Below, in pieces: positions 17,284-26,299 of a stretch of DNA of 64,000 bases. The notes beneath the pieces are model-generated. The model saw nothing but the letters and a program-made list of their open reading frames with translations, was not told the DNA's origin and did no database searches. Where the stretch lies: positions 23,960-87,959 of the forward strand of contig JBCDBO010000007.1 in NCBI GenBank assembly GCA_039183535.1, written 5' to 3'. A program made the translations under genes and the position numbers. Each line of letters begins with the position of its first letter. Position 1 is the first letter of the stretch. The stretch comes from JBCAXA01 sp039183535 (GTDB lineage: Bacteria > Pseudomonadota > Gammaproteobacteria > Steroidobacterales > Woeseiaceae).

Positions 17284-18870
17284 ATGCGTGTTTTCCCCGC
17301 ACTTCTTGCGTCGCTCGCCCTGTCGAACGCGGCCGCTAACGTTCCGCCACCGATATCGGACGACTTGCGCGGTGCCGTGCCCGCGATGCAAGACACGCTA
17401 TCACCGGCAGGCGCAGCACCGCCGCCGTGGATTGTCGCCGATGGCAATCTGCTGCAACGCATTGCAAGTCAGTTCTCAATCACGACACCGGCTGCGACCG
17501 CTATCGAGCAGGAGCTGGCGTGGTTTAAACGGCACCCGGACTATCTCGACCGCGTCTTCTCGCGCGGCCAGCCCTATCTCTATTACATCGTCGGCGAACT
17601 CGAAAAGCGCGGCATGCCGGTCGAATTGGCCTTATTGCCGATCATTGAGAGCGCTTTTGACCCATTTGCTTACTCTCACGGCCGCGCCGCTGGGCTTTGG
17701 CAGATCATTCCGGGTACCGGTCGTCGCTTCGGACTTGAGCAGAACTGGTGGTACGACGGGCGTCGCGACGTCATTGCGGCTACCGGCGCGGCGCTCGACT
17801 ATCTTGAAGTACTGGCCCGCATGTTCGATGGCGACTGGCTACTCGCGATTGCTGCCTATAACTCAGGCGAAGGCAATGTGCGCAAAGCCGTCCGTCGCAA
17901 CCAGGCGGGTGGCAAGCCGATCGATTTTTTCAGCATTCGCGCTAAATTGCCGAAAGAAACACGCGCTTACGTGCCGCGCTTTCTAGCGCTAGCATCGCTG
18001 ATTCGCGAACCGCAGACACACGGTGTGGCACTACCCATCGTTAGTGATATGCCGGTCATTGTGGCCGCCGCAACCGGTGGGCAAATCGACTTAGCGCTCG
18101 CCGCTGAACTCGCCGGCATCGAGCTGGCGACATTGCATCGTCTAAACCCGGGCTACAATCGATGGGCAACCGCACCGGCGGGGCCGCATCGACTGGTAGT
18201 GCCGGTAGAAGCCGCTACTCGGTTCCGTGAAGCGCTTGCGACGCTTCCCGATAATGCGCGCATGCGCTGGCAGCGCCATGTCGTTAAGAGCGGCGAGACG
18301 CTGTCGGAAATCGCCGAACGCTACCGCATTAGCGTCAAGAGCTTGCGGCAAACCAATAAGATACGCGGCTCGACGATCCGCATTGGGCAAGCGTTGACCG
18401 TCCCCGTATCGAGCCAACCACTGTCGAGTTACACGTTGACGGCCGATGCACGGCAGAAACAAACCCAGAATAAGACTCGCCGTGGCCAACGGCTCGTCCA
18501 TGTTGTGCGCAGCGGCGACAGCCTATGGACGATATCGCGCCAGTACGGCGTTGGCGTCAGAGAGCTGGCGCGCTGGAACGCGATGGCTCCGCGTGACACG
18601 CTGAGCGCAGGGCGCGAGCTCGTGGTCTGGGCAAACGCTGCACCGTCGCAGGCTGCCACACCGGTTGCGGCGCCGACCGAGGGGATTCAAGAGACACGTC
18701 GGATTCGTTACACCGTTCGGAACGGTGACAATTTGTCGGTCATCGCGGCGCGCTTTCGGGTCCGGGTCAGTGATCTGCTTCGTTGGAACAACGCACTGTC
18801 GACGACGGCGATTCTGCGCCCAGGCCAACGCATTACCGTCTATGTCGATGTCGCACAGCAAAGTAGCTAG
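17284..18870 (+). CDS. mltD: Membrane-bound lytic murein transglycosylase D
   Basis: 528 residues. A signal-like segment (residues 1-19) has no lipobox, unlike E. coli MltD. The SLT catalytic domain (about residues 95-240) carries the active glutamate in LLPIIESAFDPFAYSHGRAAG with GLWQIIPGTG and AAYNSGEGNV. Three LysM repeats follow: HVVKSGETLSEIAERY, HVVRSGDSLWTISRQY and YTVRNGDNLSVIAARF, which bind glycan chains. It cleaves peptidoglycan between MurNAc and GlcNAc in the periplasm. It is transcribed away from the methyltransferase across 85 bases. Confidence 0.93.
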   Translation: MRVFPALLASLALSNAAANVPPPISDDLRGAVPAMQDTLSPAGAAPPPWIVADGNLLQRIASQFSITTPAATAIEQELAWFKRHPDYLDRVFSRGQPYLYYIVGELEKRGMPVELALLPIIESAFDPFAYSHGRAAGLWQIIPGTGRRFGLEQNWWYDGRRDVIAATGAALDYLEVLARMFDGDWLLAIAAYNSGEGNVRKAVRRNQAGGKPIDFFSIRAKLPKETRAYVPRFLALASLIREPQTHGVALPIVSDMPVIVAAATGGQIDLALAAELAGIELATLHRLNPGYNRWATAPAGPHRLVVPVEAATRFREALATLPDNARMRWQRHVVKSGETLSEIAERYRISVKSLRQTNKIRGSTIRIGQALTVPVSSQPLSSYTLTADARQKQTQNKTRRGQRLVHVVRSGDSLWTISRQYGVGVRELARWNAMAPRDTLSAGRELVVWANAAPSQAATPVAAPTEGIQETRRIRYTVRNGDNLSVIAARFRVRVSDLLRWNNALSTTAILRPGQRITVYVDVAQQSS

Positions 18871-18918
18871 CGTCGTGACACACTTTAGTTTCTCGTCTCA
18901 CCGTTCTTAGGGGTCGTC

Positions 18919-19707
18919 ATGGGCTTCATGCAAGGTAAGCGCGCGCTTATCGTAGGGCTAGCGAGTAATCGCTCAATCGCTTGGGGTATTGCCCAGGCCA
19001 TGTCACGTGAAGGCGCGGAACTCGCCTTCACGTATCAGAACGACAAGCTGCAAGGCCGTGTCGAGAAAATGGCTAGCGAACTTGGATCGAGCCTCACGCT
19101 GCCCCTCGATGTCGCTCATGATGAAGCAATCGATGAGTGCATGGCGTCGTTATCGGCAACCTGGTCTGAGTTCGATGTTCTCGTCCACAGCGTCGGCTTT
19201 GCACCGCGCGAGCAACTCGCCGGCACCTACATTGAGAGCGTCACACGCGAGGGATTCCAAATCGCGCACGACATTTCCAGCTACAGTTTTGCGGCGCTGG
19301 CGAAAGCGGCATTGCCGCTGATGGAAGGCCGCGGCGGTTCGCTGCTAACGCTGTCGTATCTGGGCGCAATACGCGCAGTGCCGAATTACAATGTGATGGG
19401 ACTTGCCAAAGCGAGTCTCGAAGCCAATGTTCGATTTCTCGCTCAGGATCTTGGTCCGCGCGGTCTGCGAGTCAATGGAATCTCGGCGGGGCCGATCAAA
19501 ACGTTGGCGGCGGCTGGTATCAGTGGCTTTCGCGAGATGCTACATCACGTCGAGAAAATTGCACCACTCGGTCGGAACGTGACGGCCATGGACGTCGGCA
19601 ATACCGCTGCGTTCTTGTGCAGTGATCTCGCTGCTGGCATCACCGGTGAAATCATCTATGTCGATGGCGGCTACCGAACGATTGGCATGTCACTCGGCAA
19701 CGATTAG
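18919..19707 (+). CDS. fabI: Enoyl-[acyl-carrier-protein] reductase (NADH)
   Basis: 262 residues, the length of E. coli FabI. ATG 18919 follows AGGGG with good spacing and gives MGFMQGKRALIVGLASNRSIAWGIA, the NADH-binding start typical of FabI. The catalytic Tyr-x6-Tyr-x6-Lys array lies in LSYLGAIRAVPNYNVMGLAKASLEA-type sequence around residues 145-165. The RVNGISAGPIKTLAAAGI line binds substrate and triclosan-type inhibitors. It carries out the last step of each fatty-acid elongation cycle. Confidence 0.97.
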   Translation: MGFMQGKRALIVGLASNRSIAWGIAQAMSREGAELAFTYQNDKLQGRVEKMASELGSSLTLPLDVAHDEAIDECMASLSATWSEFDVLVHSVGFAPREQLAGTYIESVTREGFQIAHDISSYSFAALAKAALPLMEGRGGSLLTLSYLGAIRAVPNYNVMGLAKASLEANVRFLAQDLGPRGLRVNGISAGPIKTLAAAGISGFREMLHHVEKIAPLGRNVTAMDVGNTAAFLCSDLAAGITGEIIYVDGGYRTIGMSLGND

Positions 19708-19736
19708 CGACTAGCTGCGCTGGGTGCGGCCTTTGT

Positions 19737-21041
19737 CTAGGCCGCGGAAGGCGCCGATGGAGCATCCAAAGCCAGGGCAGTCGTCTCCCCCTCGCGCCGC
19801 GCCACAATGACCGCGCAGCAGGCGTCTCCGAAAATATTCACGGCGGTACGCGACATGTCGAGTATGCGATCGAAAACAAACAAAATACCGATCGCCTCGG
19901 CCGGTAACCCGACCGTTTGCAAAATAATGACGATGGCCACCAGCGATGCGGACGGCACGCCAGCGACGCCAATCGACGTCAGCAATGCCGTCATAACAAT
20001 GACAAATTGTAAATAGATACTTAGATCGACGCCGTACGCTTGGGCGATAAAAATAACCGCAACGCATTCGTACAGAGCGGTTCCGGCCATATTGACTGTC
20101 GCGCCTAGCGGCAATACGAAACTCGCAATCTTTTTCGAGACGCCGGCGTTGTCCTCAACGCAATCCATCGTGATCGGCAACGTTGCTGACGACGAGGCGG
20201 TCGAGAACGCCGTCAGTAGCGCTGGCGCCATTGCTGGAAACATCGCATACGCACGGACCCTGCCAGCGAAGCGCAAGAACAACGGCAAAACGACCAGCAA
20301 CTGTATGAGCAGAGCGGCAGCAACGACGCCGGCGAATTTCAGCAGCACACCGAGGAATCGCTCAAACTCGCTGTAGTCCTGCGATGCAACAACGGCGGCA
20401 ATCAACCCGAAAACGCCGATCGGCGCAAATTTCATAACGAACTCGGTCATCCGCATCATGACGTCGAAAACGCCGTTCCAAAAACGGAATAACGGCTCCG
20501 CGACATCGTGGCTGGCGCGCGCCATGAAGTAACCGAATAGCAAGCTGAAAAAAATCAGTCCTAATAGCTGTGCGTTGGCGGCAGCCGCAACCACGTTCGA
20601 CGGCACGAGGCGTAGAAAAATATCGGCCAAATCGCCCATACCCGGCGACCCAACCCGCGAACTCACCTCACCAGCCGACACCGTTAAATCCAACAAATCG
20701 CGGGCCGGCTCACCGTTGCTCAAACCCGGTTGAACAATGTTGACTAAAAACAACCCGACCAAAATCGCGCTAAGCGTCGTCGCCCAATAAAACAACAACG
20801 TTTTGCCACCGAGACGACCTACGTCATCGCCGCCACCAATATTGGCGACACCGACAATGATCGATGAAACGATCAATGGGACGATCAGCATTTTCAATGC
20901 GTTGATGAATAACGCACCAACGAATTGAAAGACGCCCACGAGCGTTGCCTGTTGCCCATCGGGCATCGACCACGTCAGAGCGCCAACCACGAACGCCAAA
21001 ACGATCGCGATCCCGATCTGCCAATGTAAGGCCAAACGCAT
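19737..21041 (-). CDS. Dicarboxylate/amino acid:cation symporter (DAACS family)
   Basis: 434 residues with about eight transmembrane segments and two re-entrant loops. Family markers are the serine-rich hairpin FSTASSSATLPITMDCVED, the MAGTALYECVAVIFIAQ line (NMDGT region, here NMAGT) and GVAGVPSASLVAIVIIL. Members such as GltP and DctA import glutamate, aspartate or C4-dicarboxylates with sodium or protons. The substrate cannot be decided. It lies alone, convergent with fabI and 46 bases after ppiD. Confidence 0.88.
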   Translation of the reverse strand: MRLALHWQIGIAIVLAFVVGALTWSMPDGQQATLVGVFQFVGALFINALKMLIVPLIVSSIIVGVANIGGGDDVGRLGGKTLLFYWATTLSAILVGLFLVNIVQPGLSNGEPARDLLDLTVSAGEVSSRVGSPGMGDLADIFLRLVPSNVVAAAANAQLLGLIFFSLLFGYFMARASHDVAEPLFRFWNGVFDVMMRMTEFVMKFAPIGVFGLIAAVVASQDYSEFERFLGVLLKFAGVVAAALLIQLLVVLPLFLRFAGRVRAYAMFPAMAPALLTAFSTASSSATLPITMDCVEDNAGVSKKIASFVLPLGATVNMAGTALYECVAVIFIAQAYGVDLSIYLQFVIVMTALLTSIGVAGVPSASLVAIVIILQTVGLPAEAIGILFVFDRILDMSRTAVNIFGDACCAVIVARREGETTALALDAPSAPSAA

Positions 21042-21087
21042 TAGGCGAACGCCGACCTAGGTACGCGCGTCGAGCTGTTGGGAAGAA

Positions 21088-22995
21088 TCAAAGGCCTGCA
21101 TCCGGATCGACGGTAGCCAACGAACCAAAACTGACTTTGGCATCGTCACGCAAGGCTAAGACCAGCGACGAGATGTCGGCGAAGCCGAGTCGCTGCGCCA
21201 ACTGCTGACGCAGACCGTCCCGCTCCGCCGTACTAAGATCGGACGGGTTTCCGGGCGCGATCGACTGCAACGCGAAAACGATCGCGTCATCGCCATCACC
21301 GGTCGCCCGACCGAAACTAGACACACCGTCGGCCGGCGCCGCTGCATTGAAAACGGCTCGAACGAGATCGCCGGGGTACGTGCCAAGCTCGTCGCGACGC
21401 ATCGTCGCGTCGCTCGGATCCGTACCGCCCGCCTCACTGACGAGATCGGTAAACGAGCCGCCGGCTCGGGCCGTGCCCAGCAAAGTCGCTAACGTGGCGT
21501 CGCGCGCCGCAAGCGCGTCGTCGCGCTTCAAAGTAGCGACGATATCGTCGCGTACATTGTCCAAGGGTCGCGTTGCCGGCGGTGAAAAACGATCGACCCG
21601 CAAGACAACGCGTCGGCCCGCTTGGTATTCAATCGGCTCGCTCAACGTGGCGTCGCGCACAGCAGCATCGCCAAACACTGCATCGAACACCGCCGCATCA
21701 TTGAGGAAGCGCGCGCCGGTGGCCCGTGTAAATGGATCAGCGACCTGGACGCTCAAACCGAGATCGCCAGCGAGCGTCTCAAGACTGGGGTTGTCAAACA
21801 GAACATCATCCATTTGATCGGCACGCTCTTCGAACAACCGCTCTGCTTCAATGTTGCGATAGTCCGCCTCGACATCAGCACGAACGTCGTCGAGACTGGG
21901 GATACCGCCCTCACGAACCCCGTCCAAGCGAACGACGTGGTAACCGAAATCGCTTTTGATTGGGCCACGAATATCGTTGACGCCCATGGCGAAAACCGCC
22001 TCGTCGACCGGACCAACGAACTGCCCGGGACGTACCCAGCCAAGATCGCCGCCGCGCGATGCAGAACCGCCGTCCTTTGAATACTCGCCGGCCAGCGATG
22101 CGAAGTCTTCGCCCGCTAGCGCGCGTTCCGTTAACGATGCGGCCAGAGCGCTGGCCGCTGCATCGTCGGTTTCACCGTCGACGGTAATAAGAATGTGCCG
22201 CGGGTTACGCTCTGGATCGGTGCGGTAGTTTTCACTAACGGTCGCGAAATAGTTATCCAGAATCTCATCGGTCACCGTCACGTTAGCCGCTAGATCATCG
22301 ACACTCAGCTCGACGAACGACAACGCCGCGCTCGCCTCCGTTTGATACCGAGCGGCGTTATCTTCGTAAAACTGTTGGATGCGGCTGTCGTCAGGATCGG
22401 TGTCCGCCTGCCAATCGGCGAGCGGGAATACAGCGTAAGCGGCCGTACGCTGTTCGAAGGTCAATTCGATGAATCGACGCAGCTCCGCCGGCGTGACAAA
22501 ACTCGTTCCACCAATCCCCTCGCTGACTTGGCGCAAAGCGATATCTCGAGCGACTTGCTGCTCGTAGCGCTCGGGTGGCAACCCAGGTCCCGCAAGTACT
22601 TGTCGATAAAGGTCGCGAGAAAACGCACCATCTTCTTGGAACGACGGATCGTTAACGATTTGTTCGCGAACGGCATCGGGCGAGGCAACAATCCGGTTAT
22701 CGGCTAAGTAAGACTCAAGGACTTTCTGCGTAATGACTTGTTGCTGCGCGTCGGCGCGCAGGCGCGCCTCAATGTCTGGAGTAATTGTCCCGAACTGCTC
22801 GCGCACGCGCACCGCTTGATTTTGGTAAAGCCGCTCAATCTCGTTCGGATCGACGTCGAGCCCATTGACGCGCGCATAATACGCTTGTCCGGTGAAACTC
22901 ATCGTTGGCCCAACGAGCACGAAAGTGACGGCGATGACGGCCAGGATGACGATACCGAGCGTGCCGGTTAAACGGTTGCGAATGTTTGTAAGCAT
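21088..22995 (-). CDS. ppiD: Periplasmic folding factor PpiD (parvulin-type)
   Basis: 635 residues, close to E. coli PpiD (623). One N-terminal membrane anchor (LGIVILAVIAVTFVLVG) is followed by a SurA-N-like chaperone region, a parvulin domain (RHILITVDGETDD through GDLGWVRPGQFVGPVDEAVF and FGYHVVRLD) and a C-terminal chaperone-like half. PpiD is anchored in the inner membrane near the Sec translocon and helps folding of secreted proteins. It follows the hupB-tRNA unit, as in many gammaproteobacteria. Confidence 0.92.
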   Translation of the reverse strand: MLTNIRNRLTGTLGIVILAVIAVTFVLVGPTMSFTGQAYYARVNGLDVDPNEIERLYQNQAVRVREQFGTITPDIEARLRADAQQQVITQKVLESYLADNRIVASPDAVREQIVNDPSFQEDGAFSRDLYRQVLAGPGLPPERYEQQVARDIALRQVSEGIGGTSFVTPAELRRFIELTFEQRTAAYAVFPLADWQADTDPDDSRIQQFYEDNAARYQTEASAALSFVELSVDDLAANVTVTDEILDNYFATVSENYRTDPERNPRHILITVDGETDDAAASALAASLTERALAGEDFASLAGEYSKDGGSASRGGDLGWVRPGQFVGPVDEAVFAMGVNDIRGPIKSDFGYHVVRLDGVREGGIPSLDDVRADVEADYRNIEAERLFEERADQMDDVLFDNPSLETLAGDLGLSVQVADPFTRATGARFLNDAAVFDAVFGDAAVRDATLSEPIEYQAGRRVVLRVDRFSPPATRPLDNVRDDIVATLKRDDALAARDATLATLLGTARAGGSFTDLVSEAGGTDPSDATMRRDELGTYPGDLVRAVFNAAAPADGVSSFGRATGDGDDAIVFALQSIAPGNPSDLSTAERDGLRQQLAQRLGFADISSLVLALRDDAKVSFGSLATVDPDAGL

Positions 22996-23078
22996 ACGGG
23001 TTGGTTTGTAACGATGTCGCGAGCGTCACGCAGCGACGGGTATTGAATTAAACGTGCGGCAGTTCAGCGAAGTTTGCC

Positions 23079-23105
23079 AAAAAAAAGGGCCTCTCGCCGA
23101 GGCCC
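23079..23105 (-). terminator. Intrinsic terminator of the hupB-tRNA transcript
   Basis: On the minus strand the stem GGGCCTC (23105-23099) pairs with GAGGCCC (23093-23087) around a five-base loop and is followed by a run of eight T. It lies seven bases after the tRNA-Asp gene and is the clearest intrinsic terminator in the window. Confidence 0.9.
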
Positions 23106-23111
23106 TTGATA

Positions 23112-23188
23112 TGGCGGAGTGGACGGGACTCGAACCCGCGACCCCCGGCGTGACAGGCCGGTATTCTAACCAGCTGAACTACCACTCC
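23112..23188 (-). tRNA. tRNA-Asp (GUC)
   Basis: 77 nt including an encoded CCA. The acceptor stem GGAGTGG/CCACTCC is perfect, the anticodon loop has GTC in CTGTCAC, and the T arm contains GGTTCGAGTCC. It is the last RNA of the hupB-tRNA-Val-tRNA-Asp unit, just before the terminator. Confidence 0.97.
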
Positions 23189-23195
23189 TGATTTC

Positions 23196-23271
23196 TGGTG
23201 GGTGCTGAGGGGATCGAACCCCCGACCCTCGCCTTGTAAGGGCGATGCTCTCCCAGCTGAGCTAAGCACCC
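23196..23271 (-). tRNA. tRNA-Val (UAC)
   Basis: 76 nt with encoded CCA. Acceptor GGGTGCT/AGCACCC, D arm GCTCAGCTGGGAGAGC, anticodon TAC in CTTACAA, T loop GGTTCGATCCC. It starts 14 bases after the hupB stop and is separated from tRNA-Asp by seven bases. Confidence 0.97.
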
Positions 23272-23285
23272 CGTCGAAAGGCGCG

Positions 23286-23558
23286 CTAGTTTACGGCATC
23301 CTTTAGGCCTTTGCCAGCCTTGAACCCCGGCACATTGCTAGCCGCGATTGGGATCGGTTGACCCGTTTGCGGATTGCGTCCGGTACGTGCAGCGCGGTGT
23401 TTTACGCTGAATGTGCCGAAGCCGACGAGCGACACGGTGTCGCCGTTTTTGAGTGTCTTGGTGATGCAGTCGAGGACACCATCAACAGCCTTGGCGGCGT
23501 CGCTCCTCGACAGCTCTGTCGCGTCCGCGACGGCGTCAACCAATTCTCCCTTGTTCAT
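23286..23558 (-). CDS. hupB: DNA-binding protein HU-beta
   Basis: 90 residues from ATG 23558 (MNKGELVDAVADATELS); the open frame runs 22 codons further upstream without a family match. The protein covers the whole bacterial HU fold, with the dimer core and the DNA-gripping arm region GRNPQTGQPIPIAASNVPGFKAGK. It bends and coats DNA. The stop lies 14 bases from tRNA-Val and no terminator separates them, so the mRNA probably continues into two tRNAs. A good promoter lies 136 bases upstream. Confidence 0.96.
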   Translation of the reverse strand: MNKGELVDAVADATELSRSDAAKAVDGVLDCITKTLKNGDTVSLVGFGTFSVKHRAARTGRNPQTGQPIPIAASNVPGFKAGKGLKDAVN

Positions 23559-23693
23559 TTTGATACCCCTCGGTCTGCTAAAAAAAGTGCAGTTACGCAA
23601 GCGAGCTGGCCGAGCAAACTGCATACACGGCCGGCCACGTCACTGTCGGCCAGTCGCGGCAGAGCGCTTGCAACTCCGCTGCGATGCCCGGAG

Positions 23694-23723
23694 CTTATAC
23701 GCGCCGCTGACTACTGCTGTCAA
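23694..23723 (-). promoter_or_regulatory. Sigma-70 promoter of hupB
   Basis: Minus-strand TTGACA (23723-23718) and TATAAG (23699-23694) with an 18-base spacer. The -35 is perfect and the -10 matches five of six bases. The predicted start near 23687 leaves a leader of about 130 bases before hupB. Confidence 0.75.
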
Positions 23724-23753
23724 ATAAGCGTCATAAAGGTTCAAGCCGTTTGA

Positions 23754-26192
23754 CTAGTGCGACAGCGACGCATCTTGTGCCGATTTGTCGTTATCGTTCC
23801 CGCCTGACGTTTCGTCCTTATCCGCCTCGCTGGACTGACGTAGGGGTTGATGGGTCAGCGCCAACTCAAAAACTTGATCTATCCACTTCACAGGAACAAT
23901 CGTCAGTTTATCTTTGATGTTCTTCGGAATTTCGGGAAGATCCTTCTCGTTTTGCTCCGGTATTACAACGGTGGAAATACCGCCCCGATGGGCCGCCAGC
24001 AGTTTCTCTTTGAGCCCGCCGATCGGCAGTACCTCACCGCGGAGTGTGATCTCGCCGGTCATCGCAACGTTCGCTTTGACCGCTATACCCGTCAATGCTG
24101 ACACCAACGCCGTGCACATACCGACACCTGCGCTCGGTCCGTCCTTCGGCGTTGCGCCCTCGGGTACGTGGATGTGAACATCACGTTTCTGATGGAAGTC
24201 CGTATCAATGCCGAGAATGCTCGCGCGGCTACGAACCACCGTCATTGCTGCCTGAATGGACTCCTGCATAACATCGCCAAGTTGGCCGGTGTGCGTCAGT
24301 TTGCCTTTACCGGCAACCGTCGCCGCTTCAATCGTTAACAGCTCACCGCCGACCTCGGTCCACGCTAGACCGGTTACTTGACCGACCTGGTTTTTCTCTT
24401 CGGCGATGCCAAAGCGATAACGTTGCACGCCGAGGTATTTCGAAAGATTACGCGGCGTAATCCGAATCGCCGTGCTCTTGCCTTTATCGAGCAACAGCTG
24501 CTTGACGACCTTCCGACAGATTTTCGACACCTCGCGCTCTAAATTGCGAACACCAGCCTCACGCGTGTAGTAGCGAACGACGTTACGAATCGTGGCTGTC
24601 GACAGCGCTAGCTCGTCTGGCTTCAATCCGTTCTCGCGCATTTGTTTCGGGATCAAATAGCGCTCGGCAATATTTACCTTTTCGTCTTCGGTGTAGCCCG
24701 GAATGCGAATAACCTCCATCCGGTCAAGTAACGGCGCCGGGATGTTCAGGCTGTTTGCGGTACACACGAACATCGTGTCCGACAAGTCAAAGTCGACTTC
24801 GAGGTAATGATCAGCAAATGTCGCGTTTTGCTCCGGGTCCAACACTTCTAACAGTGCGGATGATGGATCCCCGCGAAAGTCCATCGACATCTTGTCGATC
24901 TCATCGAGCAGGAAGAGCGGGTTACGAACCTGTACCTTCGCCAAGTTCTGTACGATTTTGCCTGGCATCGAGCCGATATAGGTGCGCCTGTGTCCGCGGA
25001 TCTCCGCTTCGTCCCGGACGCCGCCGAGTGACATGCGCACAAATTTGCGGTTGGTCGCGCGAGCGATGCTCTTGCCGAGCGACGTCTTACCGACGCCCGG
25101 TGGTCCGACCAGACACAGGATCGGACCTTTTAATTTCTTAACCCGCTGTTGGACAGCGAGATACTCGAGAATGCGCTCTTTAACTTTGTCGAGGCCGTAG
25201 TGATCTTCCTCAAGCACGGACTCGGCCAACTCGAGATCGCGATGAATTTTCGTGCGTTTTTTCCACGGCGCTTTGACAAGCCAGTCGATGTAATTACGTA
25301 CGACGGTGGCTTCTGCCGACATCGGTGACATCAGCTTGAGCTTGTTCATCTCCGAGGTCGCTTTATCACGCGCCTCTTTTGGCATACCGGCAGACTCGAT
25401 ACGTTGCTCGAGTTCGGCGAGCTCGTTCGGCGCATCCTCGATTTCACCGAGCTCACGCTGAATCGCTTTCATCTGCTCGTTGAGGTAGTACTCGCGCTGA
25501 CTTTTCTCCATCTGCTGTTTAACGCGACCGCGAATGCGTTTCTCGATTTGCAACACGTCGATTTCGCCGTCGATTAAACCGAGCACTTGCTCGAGGCGCT
25601 CTTTGACGTCGCGTATCTCCAGAATGCGTTGCTTGTCAGACAGCTTAAGTGCCATATGCGCCGCCACGGTGTCGGCTAGGCGACCCGCATCCTCGATACC
25701 CGACAGCGACGTCAACACCTCCGGCGGCACCTTCTTATTGAGCTTGACGTAGCTTTCAAATTGCGTGACGACCGAGCGTACGAGTACGTCGATTTCCCGC
25801 GGGTCGTATTGTTCGTCTTCAGCAAGGACGGTGACGTCGGCACTGAAGTACCGATCGATAGATAGCTTGTTAATCGCGGCTCGCTGGCCACCCTCAACCA
25901 ATACCTTGACCGTGCCATCGGGCATTTTCAGCAACTGCAGTATCGTCGCGAGCGTCCCGGTTTCATACAAATCAGACGCTTCGGGCTCGTCGAGCTCGGC
26001 CTGACGTTGCGCGACCAACATAATTTGTTTATCGCCTTGCATGGCGTAATCAAGCGCTTCTTTGGACTTGTCGCGCCCGGCGAACAATGGGATGACCATG
26101 TGCGGGTAGACGACAACGTCGCGCAGCGCCATCACTGGAACGCCCGTTAGCTCTTGAAAAGCTTTGAATTTTTCGGTGATTTCTTCGGCCAC
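23754..26192 (-). CDS. lon: ATP-dependent protease Lon
   Basis: About 812 residues. Order: N-terminal substrate domain (VMALRDVVVYPHMVIPLF), coiled region, AAA+ module with Walker A GPPGVGKTSLGKSIA and Walker B FLLDEIDKM, then the protease domain with serine in KDGPSAGVGM and lysine in the GGLKEKLLAAHR line. Lon degrades misfolded and regulatory proteins. I prefer GTG 26192, which follows AAGGGAA by five bases; an ATG at 26216 adds eight residues but has no ribosome site. It follows clpX in the tig-clpP-clpX-lon order. Confidence 0.96.
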   Translation of the reverse strand: MAEEITEKFKAFQELTGVPVMALRDVVVYPHMVIPLFAGRDKSKEALDYAMQGDKQIMLVAQRQAELDEPEASDLYETGTLATILQLLKMPDGTVKVLVEGGQRAAINKLSIDRYFSADVTVLAEDEQYDPREIDVLVRSVVTQFESYVKLNKKVPPEVLTSLSGIEDAGRLADTVAAHMALKLSDKQRILEIRDVKERLEQVLGLIDGEIDVLQIEKRIRGRVKQQMEKSQREYYLNEQMKAIQRELGEIEDAPNELAELEQRIESAGMPKEARDKATSEMNKLKLMSPMSAEATVVRNYIDWLVKAPWKKRTKIHRDLELAESVLEEDHYGLDKVKERILEYLAVQQRVKKLKGPILCLVGPPGVGKTSLGKSIARATNRKFVRMSLGGVRDEAEIRGHRRTYIGSMPGKIVQNLAKVQVRNPLFLLDEIDKMSMDFRGDPSSALLEVLDPEQNATFADHYLEVDFDLSDTMFVCTANSLNIPAPLLDRMEVIRIPGYTEDEKVNIAERYLIPKQMRENGLKPDELALSTATIRNVVRYYTREAGVRNLEREVSKICRKVVKQLLLDKGKSTAIRITPRNLSKYLGVQRYRFGIAEEKNQVGQVTGLAWTEVGGELLTIEAATVAGKGKLTHTGQLGDVMQESIQAAMTVVRSRASILGIDTDFHQKRDVHIHVPEGATPKDGPSAGVGMCTALVSALTGIAVKANVAMTGEITLRGEVLPIGGLKEKLLAAHRGGISTVVIPEQNEKDLPEIPKNIKDKLTIVPVKWIDQVFELALTHQPLRQSSEADKDETSGGNDNDKSAQDASLSH

Positions 26193-26251
26193 GAAATTCC
26201 CTTTGCGCAACGACATGCGCAGACGAGTGCGTTAATCAGAAAGAGTTGGGG

Positions 26252-26274
26252 GCGGTTGCATCGATCTCAACCGC
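26252..26274 (-). promoter_or_regulatory. Inverted repeat between clpX and lon
   Basis: A perfect seven-base stem GCGGTTG/CAACCGC with a nine-base loop lies in the 107-base gap. On the minus strand a C-rich CCCCCAACT follows, giving a loose likeness to a heat-shock sigma-32 promoter (GTTGAG, spacer, CCCCAACT). It might alternatively end clpX transcripts. Neither reading is strong. Confidence 0.3.
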
Positions 26275-26299
26275 TGCGGTCGGTCGAATTAACGAGCGA

